The notes: a model not told the origin generated them from the letters alone. 64,000 bases of DNA from an uncultured Acidiphilium sp. (GCA_902495325.1 CABUWK010000006.1:10740-74739); one strand, 5' to 3'; positions 7,945 through 18,050 are shown, counted from the stretch's first letter. Made by a program: numbers and translations.

Positions 7945-10900
7945 ATGGCGTTTATGAATGCGATATTGGAAAAGTGGAAAGAAAAACTTCTGGACGTCGA
8001 CCGAGGAAATAAACTGTTGGATTGTACGGAATTCAGGCAGAGAACGCTGAAACTTCTTTGCCCGAAGGCGGAAATGATTTTTTCGTCTCTCATGAACGAG
8101 CAGACGATGAAATTTTACCCCGTAGATCGTTATGTTTCGGAGTTGAAGATAGAGGGTGTAAGGGCAAAGGCGGATAAGTCGAATTTCGTGGAAGATAAAG
8201 ATCTCGTATCCGCGCTTGAGGACGGAATGTCTTCGGCGGAGATCCTCGCTTTCAATAAGGGATGCGAAACGGATAAAATACTCGAAGGCATCGCCTCTTA
8301 CGGCGAGGGGGTAATGGAAGAGCGCGGCATCAACGTGCTGTTCGCGACCTTCGGAATGCTGGTATGGAAGGATAAGTTCGACGAGGAGTTTACCTATCAT
8401 TCTCCCGTGGTTCTGTTGCCGGTAAAACTGACGAAAGTCGGTTCGTCCTTCAAAGTCGGCGCGGCGGGAGACGAGGCGGAGACCAATCCGACGCTCGTAT
8501 ACAAACTGAAATCCGATTACGGAATTGTTCTGCCCGCTTATGCGGAAAAGGGTTACGAAGAAGAAACGCTCGGGCAGTATTTCGCCCGCGTGCGTCAGTC
8601 GCTTTCGAAAACGGGATTTATTCTCGAAGAACTTTGCACGGTCGGCATCTATTCGTTTTTGAAAATGAATATGTACCGCGACCTTTGCGACAACGAGGAC
8701 GAAGCCCTGAAAAACGAAAACGTGCGGAAGATCTTGCAGGCTTCTTCCCGGGAAGAGGCAAGGGAGGTCGGATCTTTCGAAACTTTGCCCGAAAATAACG
8801 TTTCCTTTGACGAAATCAAAAACGTGGTGGATGCGGACTCTTCGCAGTTAAAGGCGATCGCCCGTGCGAAAACGGGGGAAAGTTTCGTTCTACAGGGACC
8901 GCCCGGAACGGGAAAATCGCAGACAATTACTAACATTATCGCGGAATTTATGTCCGACGGAAAAAAGGTTTTATTCGTTTCCGAAAAGCTTGCGGCTCTC
9001 AACGTGGTATACGGGAATCTGAAAAACGCGGGGCTGAGCGATTTTTGTCTGGAACTGCACAGCAGCATGACGAGCAAGCGGGAAGTGATCGACGAATTAT
9101 ACCGCACGCTCGGGCAGAACAAAGCGGTCGTTTCGCAAAAAGCGGACGCCGTGATGAAGGATTATAACGAAGAAAAAAATCGCCTTGACGGCTATTGTAA
9201 AGAACTGCACACGAAAATCAAATCGCTCGGGCTTACCCCGTACGAAGTGTTCTCCGAAGTGATCGGCTTGTCCGGCGAAAGAGACGTTACCTACCGTTTC
9301 GAAGAGATCGGAAGAAAAGGGGAAAATTACCGCCTGAACGCGATCGTCGCGCTCGAGGAATACATTCGTTTTCTTTCTTTTACGGGGTACGATTACCACA
9401 CCTGCGGCTGGTATGGGTTCAAGATGAAATCGCCAGACGGGAAAACTTCCGAACGCTATGCGAAAGTTTTCGCGGCGGCATCCGAATATACAGACAGCGC
9501 GTGCGAGATCGCGACCGAACTGAACGAAAAATTCGGGTTTGCGATCGAAGATATCGTAACTTACGAAAGAATCGCGACTTTTATCGCCGATTTCGCTGCG
9601 ATCAACGTTGCCGAAAAATCGTTTTTCACGGGAAACGGAGCGAAAGAGCTTACCGGACTTGCGGAAGAATACCTTTTGGGCGGCGAGAAGATCGCCGCCA
9701 TCGAAAAAGAGATCGGCGAAGCTTACGAGCCCGCGGTGTTTGAAATCGATTTCAAAGCTCTTTCGGACCGCTGTAACGGCAGATACGACAGATTATTCGG
9801 CAGGCTTTCCGCCGATTTCAAAAACGACGTCAAAGCGATCAGAAATTGCCGGAAAGACAAAGAAGCGGAGATCGATCTTTCCCTTATGAAATCGCTTGCC
9901 GAAAAGGGGACCGAACGCGCCGCGCTTACGGAAAAAAGGGAAGATTGCGGAAAGAAAATGCTTGCTCTTCTCCGCGTGAAACTCGGAAGAATGACGGACG
10001 GCAGGGCAAAACGACTTTCCGACGCCTTCCGCACTTTAAACGAAGACGAGGAAACCTTCGCTTTCGTCACCGCGTTTCCGGCAGAGAAATGGAAGGCGTT
10101 TTACGGCAGATCGAGAGAACTCGCCCCCGTGTTCAAACTGATGGAAAAGGGGAAATCGGCTTACGGCGAATGCGTTTCCCTCTTTCTGAAAGACGAGCCC
10201 GATTTTTCGTCGCTCACCCTTTCTTCTCTTTGCCACAGATTTTCCTATTACGCAAAAAATATAGATAAAATCGTAAATTATACGGCTTTTTACGATTTGT
10301 TGAAACGGCTTGATTCCCTTTCGCTCCGCGGGTTTGTGGATGACTGTATCCGCCTGCACGTAAAGGAAAACGAATTGATCCCCGCCTTTAAAAAACGGTA
10401 TTACGGCGAATGGGCGGATTATCTTTTAACGAACGACAAAGTGTTCCGGGAATTCACGAGATCCCGCCAGGATCTCGCCGTGGAACGGTTTTCCGAAAAG
10501 GATAAACTCCGCACGAAGGTAAACCGTGCGAAGATCGCGGCGGAACTGCTTGCCTTGAAACCCTCGGCGGATTTTTCTTCCGCGGGAAGTCAGGTTGCGC
10601 TCCTGAAAAAGGAATATTTCAAGAAAAGAAAACAGATGCCGGTGATCAGACTGCTCGAAACGATGACGGAGCTCGTGCAGACGTTAAAACCCTGTTTCCT
10701 CATGTCTCCGCTTTCCGTCAGCACCCTTCTGACCGACAAGAGCTGTAAGTTCGACGTTGTTATCTTCGACGAGGCTTCGCAGATCTTCCCGTGGGACGCC
10801 CTCGGCGCGATCTACCGGGCGAAACAGCTTATCGTTGTGGGAGACAGCCGTCAGATGCCTCCTTCCGACTTTTTCCGCGCGGGCATCAACGGCGGCGAAA

Positions 10901-12585
10901 ATGAAGAGGACGACGCCGACGACGTGGAATCCTTCGAGTCCGTTCTCGATCTGTGCGCGTCCGCCATGCCGCAGATTTTCCTTCGCTGGCACTACAGAAG
11001 CCGCTCGGAGGACCTGATCGCCTTTTCCAACCGCTATTTCTACGGCGGGAATCTCGTTACGTTCCCTTCGGCAAGAACGGCGGAAAAGGGCTTCGGCGTA
11101 GATTTTTACTACTGCGAAAACGGCGTTTTCTCCCGCACGACGAAGTCGAACCCGACGGAAGCGAAAACGGTTGCCGACCTCGTGTTCGAAAATTTCAGAA
11201 AATACCCCGAGCGCAGTCTCGGCGTGGTGGCGTTCGGTTCTTCCCAGCAGGACGAAGTGATCAAGGCGATCGCCGCGAAACGGAAAGCAGACCGCTCCTT
11301 CGAAACCTTTTTTGACAAGAGCAAGCCCTTTCCGTTCTTCGTGAAAAATCTCGAAACCGTTCAGGGGGACGAGCGCGACGTGATTATTTTCTCCGTCGGC
11401 TACGGCAGAGACAAAGACGGGAAGTTTTATCACAACTTCGGACCGTTGAACCGCGACGGCGGCGAAAGAAGGCTGAACGTTGCCGTAACGAGGGCGAAAT
11501 ATAACGTGCAGGTCGTTTCTTCCGTAAAAGCAGAAGATTTCGACCCGACGAAAACGCAGGCAAAAGGAGTTTCTTATCTCAGAGATTATCTGATGTTTGC
11601 CGAAAAGGGCATGGCGTCGCTCAGAGCACGCCGCTCCGGCGAGGGCACAGCCGTTCTCGAAGATATCGAGAAAACGATCGTGCGGGCGGGTTATTCCTTT
11701 GAAAGAAATTACGGGTCTTCTTCTTATAAAATCGACTTTGCCGTTTCGAAACCGAAGAGCGGCGCGTTCTTTGCCGCCGTGGAATGCGACGGGGAAACGT
11801 ACGAAAAGAGCGGAACGACGAGCGACCGTGACAGGTTGCGCGCGCAGATCCTGACTTCGCTCGGCTGGAACTATTACCGTATCTGGACGGCGGAATGGGT
11901 GAAAAACCCCGCCGTGGAAAAAAATGCGCTGATCGCCTTTCTCGACGCGCATGCGGGAAAGGAAGGAAAGGTCCGCCGACCGAAAGAAGAAAAAACGGAG
12001 GAAAAGCCGACTTTCCTCGACGTGAAAGTTCCGGAACAGGTAAAAACGGTATTCCCCGTGTATGAAAGCGCGGATACCGCCGCGTTGCTTGAGGAATACA
12101 GGAAAACGGAAAATTTCGAAAACCTGATCATGGCGATCCTCGAAAAAGAAGCGCCGATCCATGAAGAATTTTTACTGAAACGGATTCTTCCCGTGTTCGG
12201 AAAGGATAAAATCACATCCGTGGTGAAAATGGATTTCGCTTCCCGCATGAAAAAGGTAAAGAAAGCGAAGAAGGTAGGAGAGTTTTACTTTATCGACCTG
12301 AAAGCGATGATCCCTCTTCGCAGATACGAAAAAGGAGGGATCGAACGGGAGATCCGTTACGTGCATCCTTCCGAACTTGCGGACGGCATTTACAAAACGG
12401 TTCTGCGCGGCGTAGGGGTCGATAAAACGGGCATCTGCCGCACGGTCGCAAAGCTGCTCGGCTATGCGCGCGTGGGGGATAATATCCTGTTTGCAATCGG
12501 TTCCGAGCTCGATAAACTTTGCGGACAGGGACTGATTGAAGAGAAAAACGGCGAATATTTTATTTCCGCCGGCGAAGACGGCTGA
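7945..12585 (+). CDS. Giant superfamily I helicase with nuclease domain (DUF4011/DUF3320 type)
   Basis: About 1,546 residues. The N-terminal DUF4011 motif (MNAILEKWKEKLLDVDRGNK) is followed by a split SF1 helicase: Walker A QGPPGTGKSQT near residue 317, DEAS near 941, LRWHYRSR, and VQGDERD...LNVAVTRAK near 1140-1190. Residues ~1235-1315 match the MTES_1575-type PD-(D/E)XK-like nuclease (YKIDFAV...AVECDGETY), and ~1385-1540 look like DUF3320. The start at 7945 (or 7954) fits the promoter at 7834-7862. Relatives are linked to DNA repair or phage defence; its actual role is unproven. Codon use matches its neighbours. Confidence 0.88.
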   Translation: MAFMNAILEKWKEKLLDVDRGNKLLDCTEFRQRTLKLLCPKAEMIFSSLMNEQTMKFYPVDRYVSELKIEGVRAKADKSNFVEDKDLVSALEDGMSSAEILAFNKGCETDKILEGIASYGEGVMEERGINVLFATFGMLVWKDKFDEEFTYHSPVVLLPVKLTKVGSSFKVGAAGDEAETNPTLVYKLKSDYGIVLPAYAEKGYEEETLGQYFARVRQSLSKTGFILEELCTVGIYSFLKMNMYRDLCDNEDEALKNENVRKILQASSREEAREVGSFETLPENNVSFDEIKNVVDADSSQLKAIARAKTGESFVLQGPPGTGKSQTITNIIAEFMSDGKKVLFVSEKLAALNVVYGNLKNAGLSDFCLELHSSMTSKREVIDELYRTLGQNKAVVSQKADAVMKDYNEEKNRLDGYCKELHTKIKSLGLTPYEVFSEVIGLSGERDVTYRFEEIGRKGENYRLNAIVALEEYIRFLSFTGYDYHTCGWYGFKMKSPDGKTSERYAKVFAAASEYTDSACEIATELNEKFGFAIEDIVTYERIATFIADFAAINVAEKSFFTGNGAKELTGLAEEYLLGGEKIAAIEKEIGEAYEPAVFEIDFKALSDRCNGRYDRLFGRLSADFKNDVKAIRNCRKDKEAEIDLSLMKSLAEKGTERAALTEKREDCGKKMLALLRVKLGRMTDGRAKRLSDAFRTLNEDEETFAFVTAFPAEKWKAFYGRSRELAPVFKLMEKGKSAYGECVSLFLKDEPDFSSLTLSSLCHRFSYYAKNIDKIVNYTAFYDLLKRLDSLSLRGFVDDCIRLHVKENELIPAFKKRYYGEWADYLLTNDKVFREFTRSRQDLAVERFSEKDKLRTKVNRAKIAAELLALKPSADFSSAGSQVALLKKEYFKKRKQMPVIRLLETMTELVQTLKPCFLMSPLSVSTLLTDKSCKFDVVIFDEASQIFPWDALGAIYRAKQLIVVGDSRQMPPSDFFRAGINGGENEEDDADDVESFESVLDLCASAMPQIFLRWHYRSRSEDLIAFSNRYFYGGNLVTFPSARTAEKGFGVDFYYCENGVFSRTTKSNPTEAKTVADLVFENFRKYPERSLGVVAFGSSQQDEVIKAIAAKRKADRSFETFFDKSKPFPFFVKNLETVQGDERDVIIFSVGYGRDKDGKFYHNFGPLNRDGGERRLNVAVTRAKYNVQVVSSVKAEDFDPTKTQAKGVSYLRDYLMFAEKGMASLRARRSGEGTAVLEDIEKTIVRAGYSFERNYGSSSYKIDFAVSKPKSGAFFAAVECDGETYEKSGTTSDRDRLRAQILTSLGWNYYRIWTAEWVKNPAVEKNALIAFLDAHAGKEGKVRRPKEEKTEEKPTFLDVKVPEQVKTVFPVYESADTAALLEEYRKTENFENLIMAILEKEAPIHEEFLLKRILPVFGKDKITSVVKMDFASRMKKVKKAKKVGEFYFIDLKAMIPLRRYEKGGIEREIRYVHPSELADGIYKTVLRGVGVDKTGICRTVAKLLGYARVGDNILFAIGSELDKLCGQGLIEEKNGEYFISAGEDG

Positions 12586-12613
12586 TGAAAAGACCGTTTA
12601 TAACATAAGTAAT

Positions 12614-13861
12614 ATGGCGAAAAAGTTTTACGCCGCCAAAGGCGAAGAAAACAGAATATTCGAAACGTGGGACGAATGCAAAGCTTTTCTCGAAGGAAGA
12701 AAAGGGTATCGCTATAAAAGCTTTTCCACCAGAGAAGAAGCGAATGCTTTTCTGGCGGGAGAAGACTATTATTCCGACCGCGTTTCGCAGGACGTGCGCG
12801 AAGGGTACGCCGTTGCTTTTACCGACGGAAGTTTCGAAGAATCGGTCGGGGCGTATTCTTACGGCGTGGTCGGGATCGCGCCGGACGGGAAAGAGATCCT
12901 GCTGAGCGGAAGAGGGGACGATCCGTCTTTCCTTCCGACCCGCAACGTGGCGGGGGAAGTGCTCGGCGTTCTCGCCGCTCTGCGCTGGGCTTATCTGAAC
13001 GGCTATCCGAAACTCATTGTTTATCACGATTACGAGGGGCTTGCCGCATGGGCGGAAAAAAGATGGAAAGCGACGGGGTCGGTTTCTTCTTTTTACCTCG
13101 GGGAACTGAAGAAATTTACCGGATATATCGATATTACTTTCCGTAAGGTAAAAGGGCACAGCAATCACTTTTTCAACGACAAGGTAGACGCTCTCGCAAA
13201 AGAAGCACTGTTTGAAAAGCGTTGCTGGTTTCCGGGCGGGCTCGGGGCGTTTACCGCGCCGGGCGGGGGCTATTCCTTCCTCTGTAACGAAATTCACCGT
13301 CAGGCGCCGAAAGCCTGTTACGGCGAGCTTTACGACGGCGTTTCGTTTTCTTACCGGGAAGAGAGGATCGGAATTTTCCCGAGGGAAAAAGGATTGCTCG
13401 TTTCCGGAGCGAAGGGGAAACTTTTTGCCGCGGCGGTTCTTTCCGCAACGGAAACCGCGGACGACGGCGAAAGGGCGCGCATTTTCGGCGAGGCGTACGG
13501 AATCGGCATCCCTTCGGACAGGCGCGTTTCCGGAACGGAGATCTGCAGAAGGATCGAAGAAAAGCGCGACGAAAAAACGAGCGGAGACGCGATCCTGTTC
13601 GCATTGGCGGACTTAGCGGCTTACGTGAAGCGAAGCTTAAAAGAAAACGGTATTTCATACGACAGAATTTCTTCTGTTTTTAAAGATAATAACGGAAATT
13701 TTGAGCTTATTTACGATTCTGTTTCCGCTAAGGAAAAAAAGAAAATCGAACGGGCGTATAATCTGTTTTACCGCTGGCGCATGGCTTATTTCGGTGAAAG
13801 TGCGGGCGGAGAGGAAACGGCAAAAAGGCTTAGCCTGATAGAAGAGGCATTGCAGGAATAA
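12614..13861 (+). CDS. rnhA: Ribonuclease HI with N-terminal viroplasmin-like domain
   Basis: A 415-residue protein. Residues 4-50 form a caulimovirus viroplasmin-type RNA:DNA-binding domain (KFYAAKGEENRIFETWDECK). Residues 65-200 are RNase H type 1, with catalytic D71 (FTDGSF), E115 (AGEVLG), D139 (YHDYEGL) and D192 (DKVDALAKEA). It cleaves RNA in RNA:DNA hybrids. The remaining ~200 residues (215-415) are an extension I cannot assign; usual members end soon after the catalytic domain. The ATG at 12614 starts the domain directly; no clear Shine-Dalgarno is visible, and it lies 28 bases after the helicase stop. Confidence 0.87.
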   Translation: MAKKFYAAKGEENRIFETWDECKAFLEGRKGYRYKSFSTREEANAFLAGEDYYSDRVSQDVREGYAVAFTDGSFEESVGAYSYGVVGIAPDGKEILLSGRGDDPSFLPTRNVAGEVLGVLAALRWAYLNGYPKLIVYHDYEGLAAWAEKRWKATGSVSSFYLGELKKFTGYIDITFRKVKGHSNHFFNDKVDALAKEALFEKRCWFPGGLGAFTAPGGGYSFLCNEIHRQAPKACYGELYDGVSFSYREERIGIFPREKGLLVSGAKGKLFAAAVLSATETADDGERARIFGEAYGIGIPSDRRVSGTEICRRIEEKRDEKTSGDAILFALADLAAYVKRSLKENGISYDRISSVFKDNNGNFELIYDSVSAKEKKKIERAYNLFYRWRMAYFGESAGGEETAKRLSLIEEALQE

Positions 13862-13877
13862 ATCGGGAGCAAAAGAG

Positions 13878-14930
13878 ATGGAGTACGAATTGGTCGAAAT
13901 ACTCGGGCTGATCAGAAACAAAATCGGAAAGGACGTCGGCGTGATTTCCGAGACGGACGAAAAGTTTTATTCGACGAAGGAAGGCGATCTGCCGGACAAG
14001 CCGGAATACAAAGTTGTGGGCGTGATGCCCGATTCCATACGGAAAAAAACGTATTTTCGTTTTCGCAGAAAGTCGGAAAACTATATCGGTTACATCGAGG
14101 GAGACGGCGAAGCGGAACGCGGGTTCGCCGCGCTGATCGCGACTTTGCTTGAAAGCAGCGTGATCCGCGAAGCTTCGGGCGGAAAGGGAGACAGTCTCAG
14201 AAACATCGTTCTCGGGGAGAGCAGCGGGATACAGATCCAGAAGTATATGCGGAAATACGGGATATCTGATACCCCCTGTTGCGTGCTTGTGATCATGGCG
14301 CCCGAAGGAAAACAAGGGGACGCGCTCAACTTTCTGACAAACTTTAAGTCGAACGAGGCTGATAAGATCGGTGCGGTGGACGAAACTTCGATCGCCTATA
14401 TCCGTTTTCAGGATGCCGTTACGGCGGAAAACGAATATCAGTCCATTACGGATTATGCGTTCACTCTCGTGCAGTCCATCGAGGAGGAGCTCGGCATCGC
14501 GGTAAAGATCGGGATCGGAAGCACGGTAAAAAGTTTTTCGGAATGTTCCGTTTCCTATCAGCAGGCGGTTTCTTCCGTGAGAACGGGCTGGACGTTCGAT
14601 ACGAAGTCACCCGTTACCACGTATAAGGATTTCATCCTCGTCCGCATGCTCGAAGATCTGCCGAAATACAAATTGCAGGAATTTCTCGATATTCTTCTCG
14701 AACCGGAAGCGAAAACCATTTTCGGCGACGCGGAGATGATCGGTACGGCGGAAGAGTTTTTGTGCAGCAACCTGAACGTGAGCGAAACTTCTCGAAATTT
14801 ATACATGCACAGAAACACTCTGATGTACCGTCTCGATAAGATCGCCCGTTCCACAGGGCTTGACATCCGTAAGTTTCAGGATGCCGTGACGTTCCGCCTG
14901 ATCACGATCCTGTATAAACTGTTAGGCTGA
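13878..14930 (+). CDS. PucR/CdaR-type transcriptional regulator
   Basis: 350 residues. The C-terminus is the PucR-family helix-turn-helix (NVSETSRNLYMHRNTLMYRLDKI, then LDIRKFQDAVTFRL), the strongest evidence. The middle (~110-240) resembles the GGDEF-like dimer domain of CdaR regulators; the first 100 residues are an uncharacterised sensor. Relatives sense small metabolites such as sugar diacids. GGGAGCAAAAGAG precedes the start, 16 bases after rnhA, so it probably belongs to the same transcript and precedes the S41 protease. Target genes are unknown. Confidence 0.82.
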   Translation: MEYELVEILGLIRNKIGKDVGVISETDEKFYSTKEGDLPDKPEYKVVGVMPDSIRKKTYFRFRRKSENYIGYIEGDGEAERGFAALIATLLESSVIREASGGKGDSLRNIVLGESSGIQIQKYMRKYGISDTPCCVLVIMAPEGKQGDALNFLTNFKSNEADKIGAVDETSIAYIRFQDAVTAENEYQSITDYAFTLVQSIEEELGIAVKIGIGSTVKSFSECSVSYQQAVSSVRTGWTFDTKSPVTTYKDFILVRMLEDLPKYKLQEFLDILLEPEAKTIFGDAEMIGTAEEFLCSNLNVSETSRNLYMHRNTLMYRLDKIARSTGLDIRKFQDAVTFRLITILYKLLG

Positions 14931-14973
14931 TAACGTCCGGGATCGGATCGGGGCGAAATCAGGAGGGACTATA

Positions 14974-16269
14974 ATGTCAAAAGCAAAAAAAGTAATATCC
15001 GTTCTTCTGTTTCTCGCGTTGCTTGTCGGCGTGTATTTTGCAGGGTATTTCACCCGCAATCTGACGGAACCGGATCTGTCGAGCCTGCGTTTCGTGCTCG
15101 ATTACTATAAAAAATATTATCTCGAAGAAACCGACGATTACGTGGAGATCATGGCGAACAGTCTGCTCGATCGCTATTCCGCTTATTATACCGCACAGGA
15201 ATACAAGCAGATCCGTTCGGCATCGCAGGGCATCCGCGCCGGGGTCGGGCTTTCTTTCTATCGGTCGGACAACGTGCCGTATATCGCATCGGTCGGCTTT
15301 AATTCTCCCGCGGAAAAAGCGGGGATCCGTGCCGGCGGGATCGTTACGGCGATCGCAAAAAAAGGGGAAAGCAAAATTCCGATATCCGATTACCCGGCAT
15401 TTTCCGAAGAGATCGGAAAATTTGCCGCAGGCGAAGAATTTGAACTGACCGTTTCCTACAGCGAAGAAGAACGGAACTTTTCTCTTGCGAAAAAGGAATA
15501 CCGCGAAACTTACGTGCGCTATTGCGACGAAAACTACGCATACCGCTACGGTGACGACGAAAACGGCGGAATATCGAGGCTTGCCGACGATTCGCCCCTT
15601 GTTTCTCTGTCCGGAGTCCCCGAAAATACGGCTTATATCAGATATACTTCTTTCAACGGATTATCTTCCGGGCTCGCGGGTTCTGCCGGGCAGTTTGCGG
15701 ACGCGCTCGGGATCATGAAGGAAAACGGAAAGCGTAATCTCGTGATCGACCTGAGGGGCAACGGCGGAGGGTTCCTCGATATCATGTGCGAGATCGCGGC
15801 ACACCTGATCGACGGCAGACAGGGCGAAAAACAGATCGTCGTCCGCTCGGTCGACAAAAAAGGCAACGCGACCAATTTCTTTTCCGGAAAAGTAGATTAC
15901 GGCGATTACGGATTTGAATCGATCGTTTTTCTTGCGGACGAAAATTCCGCTTCCGCATCGGAAGCCCTGATGGGCGCCGTGCTCGATTACGATTCCTCAT
16001 CCCGGGTGAAAGTCGTTTTGTCCCGCAGCGGGACGGAAGGGAATTATGTTTATAAGTCTTACGGAAAAGGAATCATGCAGACGACGTATGAAAATTATAT
16101 GACGGGCGAGGCGATCAAGCTGACCACGGCAAAGCTGTACTGGCCGCTTACAGATACCTGTATTCACGGAACGGGGATCACGAAACAGACGGACGAAAGC
16201 CGTGTTTTCGAACCCGCATACGGAGAAGGGGACTACGAACTCTCGTTTGCATTTTCTCTTTTAAATTGA
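14974..16269 (+). CDS. S41-family C-terminal processing peptidase (CtpA-like)
   Basis: 431 residues. A signal anchor (ISVLLFLALLVGVYFAGYF, 8-27) puts the enzyme outside the membrane. A PDZ domain lies at ~90-160 (SVGFNSPAEKAGIRAGG). The S41 domain holds VIDLRGNGGG, the catalytic Ser in ENSASASEALMG near residue 322 and the Lys in YGKGIMQT. Such proteases trim exported or cell-wall proteins; in spore-formers some cleave SpoIVFA, but that link is not shown here. AGGAGG precedes the ATG. A terminator follows at 16337-16374. Confidence 0.9.
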   Translation: MSKAKKVISVLLFLALLVGVYFAGYFTRNLTEPDLSSLRFVLDYYKKYYLEETDDYVEIMANSLLDRYSAYYTAQEYKQIRSASQGIRAGVGLSFYRSDNVPYIASVGFNSPAEKAGIRAGGIVTAIAKKGESKIPISDYPAFSEEIGKFAAGEEFELTVSYSEEERNFSLAKKEYRETYVRYCDENYAYRYGDDENGGISRLADDSPLVSLSGVPENTAYIRYTSFNGLSSGLAGSAGQFADALGIMKENGKRNLVIDLRGNGGGFLDIMCEIAAHLIDGRQGEKQIVVRSVDKKGNATNFFSGKVDYGDYGFESIVFLADENSASASEALMGAVLDYDSSSRVKVVLSRSGTEGNYVYKSYGKGIMQTTYENYMTGEAIKLTTAKLYWPLTDTCIHGTGITKQTDESRVFEPAYGEGDYELSFAFSLLN

Positions 16270-16336
16270 CAGATGCCGTTTATTCGATCATCCGGATAAT
16301 TATTATCCGGATTCGATAAATGCGTTGACTTACATT

Positions 16337-16374
16337 TCGCCGGGCGGGCAGAAAAGACCGCCGGGCGATTTTTT
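16337..16374 (+). terminator. Terminator after the S41 protease gene
   Basis: TCGCCGGGCGG and CCGCCGGGCGA form an 11-bp stem with one mismatch, followed by six Ts. Just upstream, 16290-16318 holds an AT-flanked palindrome (ATCCGGATAA/TTATCCGGAT) without a U-run. Confidence 0.7.
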
Positions 16375-16396
16375 ATGGCTGAAAAACGACATTCGC

Positions 16397-16425
16397 GCAT
16401 GATTCCGCAAATGTTTCCCATACTT
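16397..16425 (+). promoter_or_regulatory. Candidate sigma-G promoter of the spoVA operon
   Basis: GCATG (16397-16401), 17 bases, CATACTT (16419-16425) closely fits the B. subtilis sigma-G pattern GHATR-N18-CATHHTA. Its position about 90 bases before spoVAC fits the known forespore control of spoVA genes. Confidence 0.5.
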
Positions 16426-16512
16426 TTTCCGAAATGAAAAGATTCGACCCCGTAAAGAACATCGGCGATCGCGACGAATGCGTGAGACCGATGCCGAAAG
16501 AGAGGATAAAGC

Positions 16513-16968
16513 ATGGAGAGAACTGATTATTACAAAAATTATCTCGATTACGTAGCCCGTATCGCGCCGAAAACGAAGGAAAAAAGAAGTCTGTTCCGCG
16601 CGTTCTGGGTGGGCGGAACGATCTGCCTTGTCGGACAGTTTATCCGTTATACGCTCGAACTCGTGTTCGGGTTGTACGGAGACGAGCTTGCGGGAACAAC
16701 GTCCGTGATTCTGATCTTTATCGGCGCATTGCTTACCGGGCTCGGCGTTTACGACCGCATCGGAAAATACGCAGGCGGTGGTTCGATCGTTCCGATCACC
16801 GGATTTGCCAATTCCGTCGTTTCGCCCGCCATGGAGTTCAAGTCCGAAGGGTATATTTACGGGCTTGCGGCGAAAATGTTCGTAATAGCGGGACCGATCA
16901 TCGTGTTCGGCGTGACTTCCGGCGTGCTCGTCGGGGTGATCTATTACGTGATCGGGTTGTTCGGGTGA
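16513..16968 (+). CDS. spoVAC: Stage V sporulation protein AC
   Basis: 151 residues with typical length and the conserved FRAFWVGGTICLVGQFIRY stretch, followed by membrane helices and GGSIVPITGFANSVVSPAMEFKSEG, all hallmarks of SpoVAC. SpoVAC is an inner forespore membrane protein of the channel that moves Ca2+-dipicolinate into the spore and out at germination. First gene of spoVAC-spoVAD-spoVAE; spoVAD begins 3 bases after its stop. Confidence 0.95.
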   Translation: MERTDYYKNYLDYVARIAPKTKEKRSLFRAFWVGGTICLVGQFIRYTLELVFGLYGDELAGTTSVILIFIGALLTGLGVYDRIGKYAGGGSIVPITGFANSVVSPAMEFKSEGYIYGLAAKMFVIAGPIIVFGVTSGVLVGVIYYVIGLFG

Positions 16969-16971
16969 ATT

Positions 16972-17967
16972 ATGAACGCGACGATTTATTTTCGCAATCG
17001 CCCCGCGATCCTTTCCACGGCGTCGATTGCCGGACCGAAGGAAAGCGCGGGCCCGCTCGGTAAATTTATCGAAAAAAGGCTTGCGGACGACACGTGCGGC
17101 GAAAAGACGTATGAAAAAGCGGAATGCAAAATGCTTACTTATGCAATCGAGCATTCGATAAAAAACGGCGGACTTCATTTCGACGATATCGGAATGATCG
17201 TTTCCGGAGATCTGCTCAATCAGATCATCTCGTCCAGTTTTTCCGCCCGGCAGTTCGATATTCCGTTTCTCGGGATCTACAATGCCTGCTCCACGATGAG
17301 CGAAGGGCTTGCGATCGCCGCGGCGTTTGTGAACGGCGGTTATTTCGGCAATATCGCCGTAGCGACCGGAAGCCATTTTTCCACGGCGGAAAGACAGTAT
17401 CGCTATCCGCTCGAGCTCGGATGCGTTCGACCTCCGCAGGCGCAGTGGACGGTTACGGGGGCGGGCGGCGCCGTCATTTCCTCCGCAAAAGGGTTTTACC
17501 CGCGGATCACCTGCGCAACCTTCGGCAGAGTGATCGATTACGGCGTTACCGACGTGAACAATATGGGGGCGGCAATGGCTCCCGGGGCGGCTTCTACCAT
17601 CGTGCGGCATTTAAGGGAGACGGGAAGGGATTCTTCTTATTACAATCTGATCGTAACGGGGGACCTCGGCGCGCTCGGCAGCCGGATACTGAAACAGCTC
17701 GTCTACGAGAAAGGGTATTCGATCGACCGTAACCACGTGGATTGCGGAGAGATGATTTACAACATCGAGGAAGGGGAATTTCAGGGCGGAAGCGGGGCCG
17801 GGTGCAGCGCCGTCGTCTTCAATTCGTATCTCTTCCGCAAAATGAAAAAAAGGGAGATCTCCAGGATCTTATTTGTTGCGACCGGGGCGTTGCTTTCGAC
17901 CGTTTCTTCTCAGCAGGGAGAATCGATTCCGTCCGTCGCGCATGCCGTGGCAATCGAAAACGGGTGA
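16972..17967 (+). CDS. spoVAD: Stage V sporulation protein AD
   Basis: 331 residues, close to the usual 338. SpoVAD is a thiolase-fold protein that binds dipicolinic acid on the spore inner membrane. The match is seen in IYNACSTMSEGLAIAA, ATGSHFSTAERQYRYPLELG, QWTVTGAGGAV and GDLGALGSRIL. The SpoVAA, AB, EA and F genes are absent from this locus, giving the minimal C-D-E set common in Clostridia. Confidence 0.95.
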   Translation: MNATIYFRNRPAILSTASIAGPKESAGPLGKFIEKRLADDTCGEKTYEKAECKMLTYAIEHSIKNGGLHFDDIGMIVSGDLLNQIISSSFSARQFDIPFLGIYNACSTMSEGLAIAAAFVNGGYFGNIAVATGSHFSTAERQYRYPLELGCVRPPQAQWTVTGAGGAVISSAKGFYPRITCATFGRVIDYGVTDVNNMGAAMAPGAASTIVRHLRETGRDSSYYNLIVTGDLGALGSRILKQLVYEKGYSIDRNHVDCGEMIYNIEEGEFQGGSGAGCSAVVFNSYLFRKMKKREISRILFVATGALLSTVSSQQGESIPSVAHAVAIENG

Positions 17968-18050
17968 AATCCTGCATAAATACAAATTGTCCGAAAATGG
18001 TAAATGAATAATATTAACGGATAAATTTCAATATAAATGAGGTGAATCGG

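Noticed and set aside
17974..18002. Separate forespore promoter before spoVAE
   Set aside because: GCATA-N17-AATGGTA lacks the first C of the sigma-G -10 and the gene can be read from the upstream promoter; noted only as weak.
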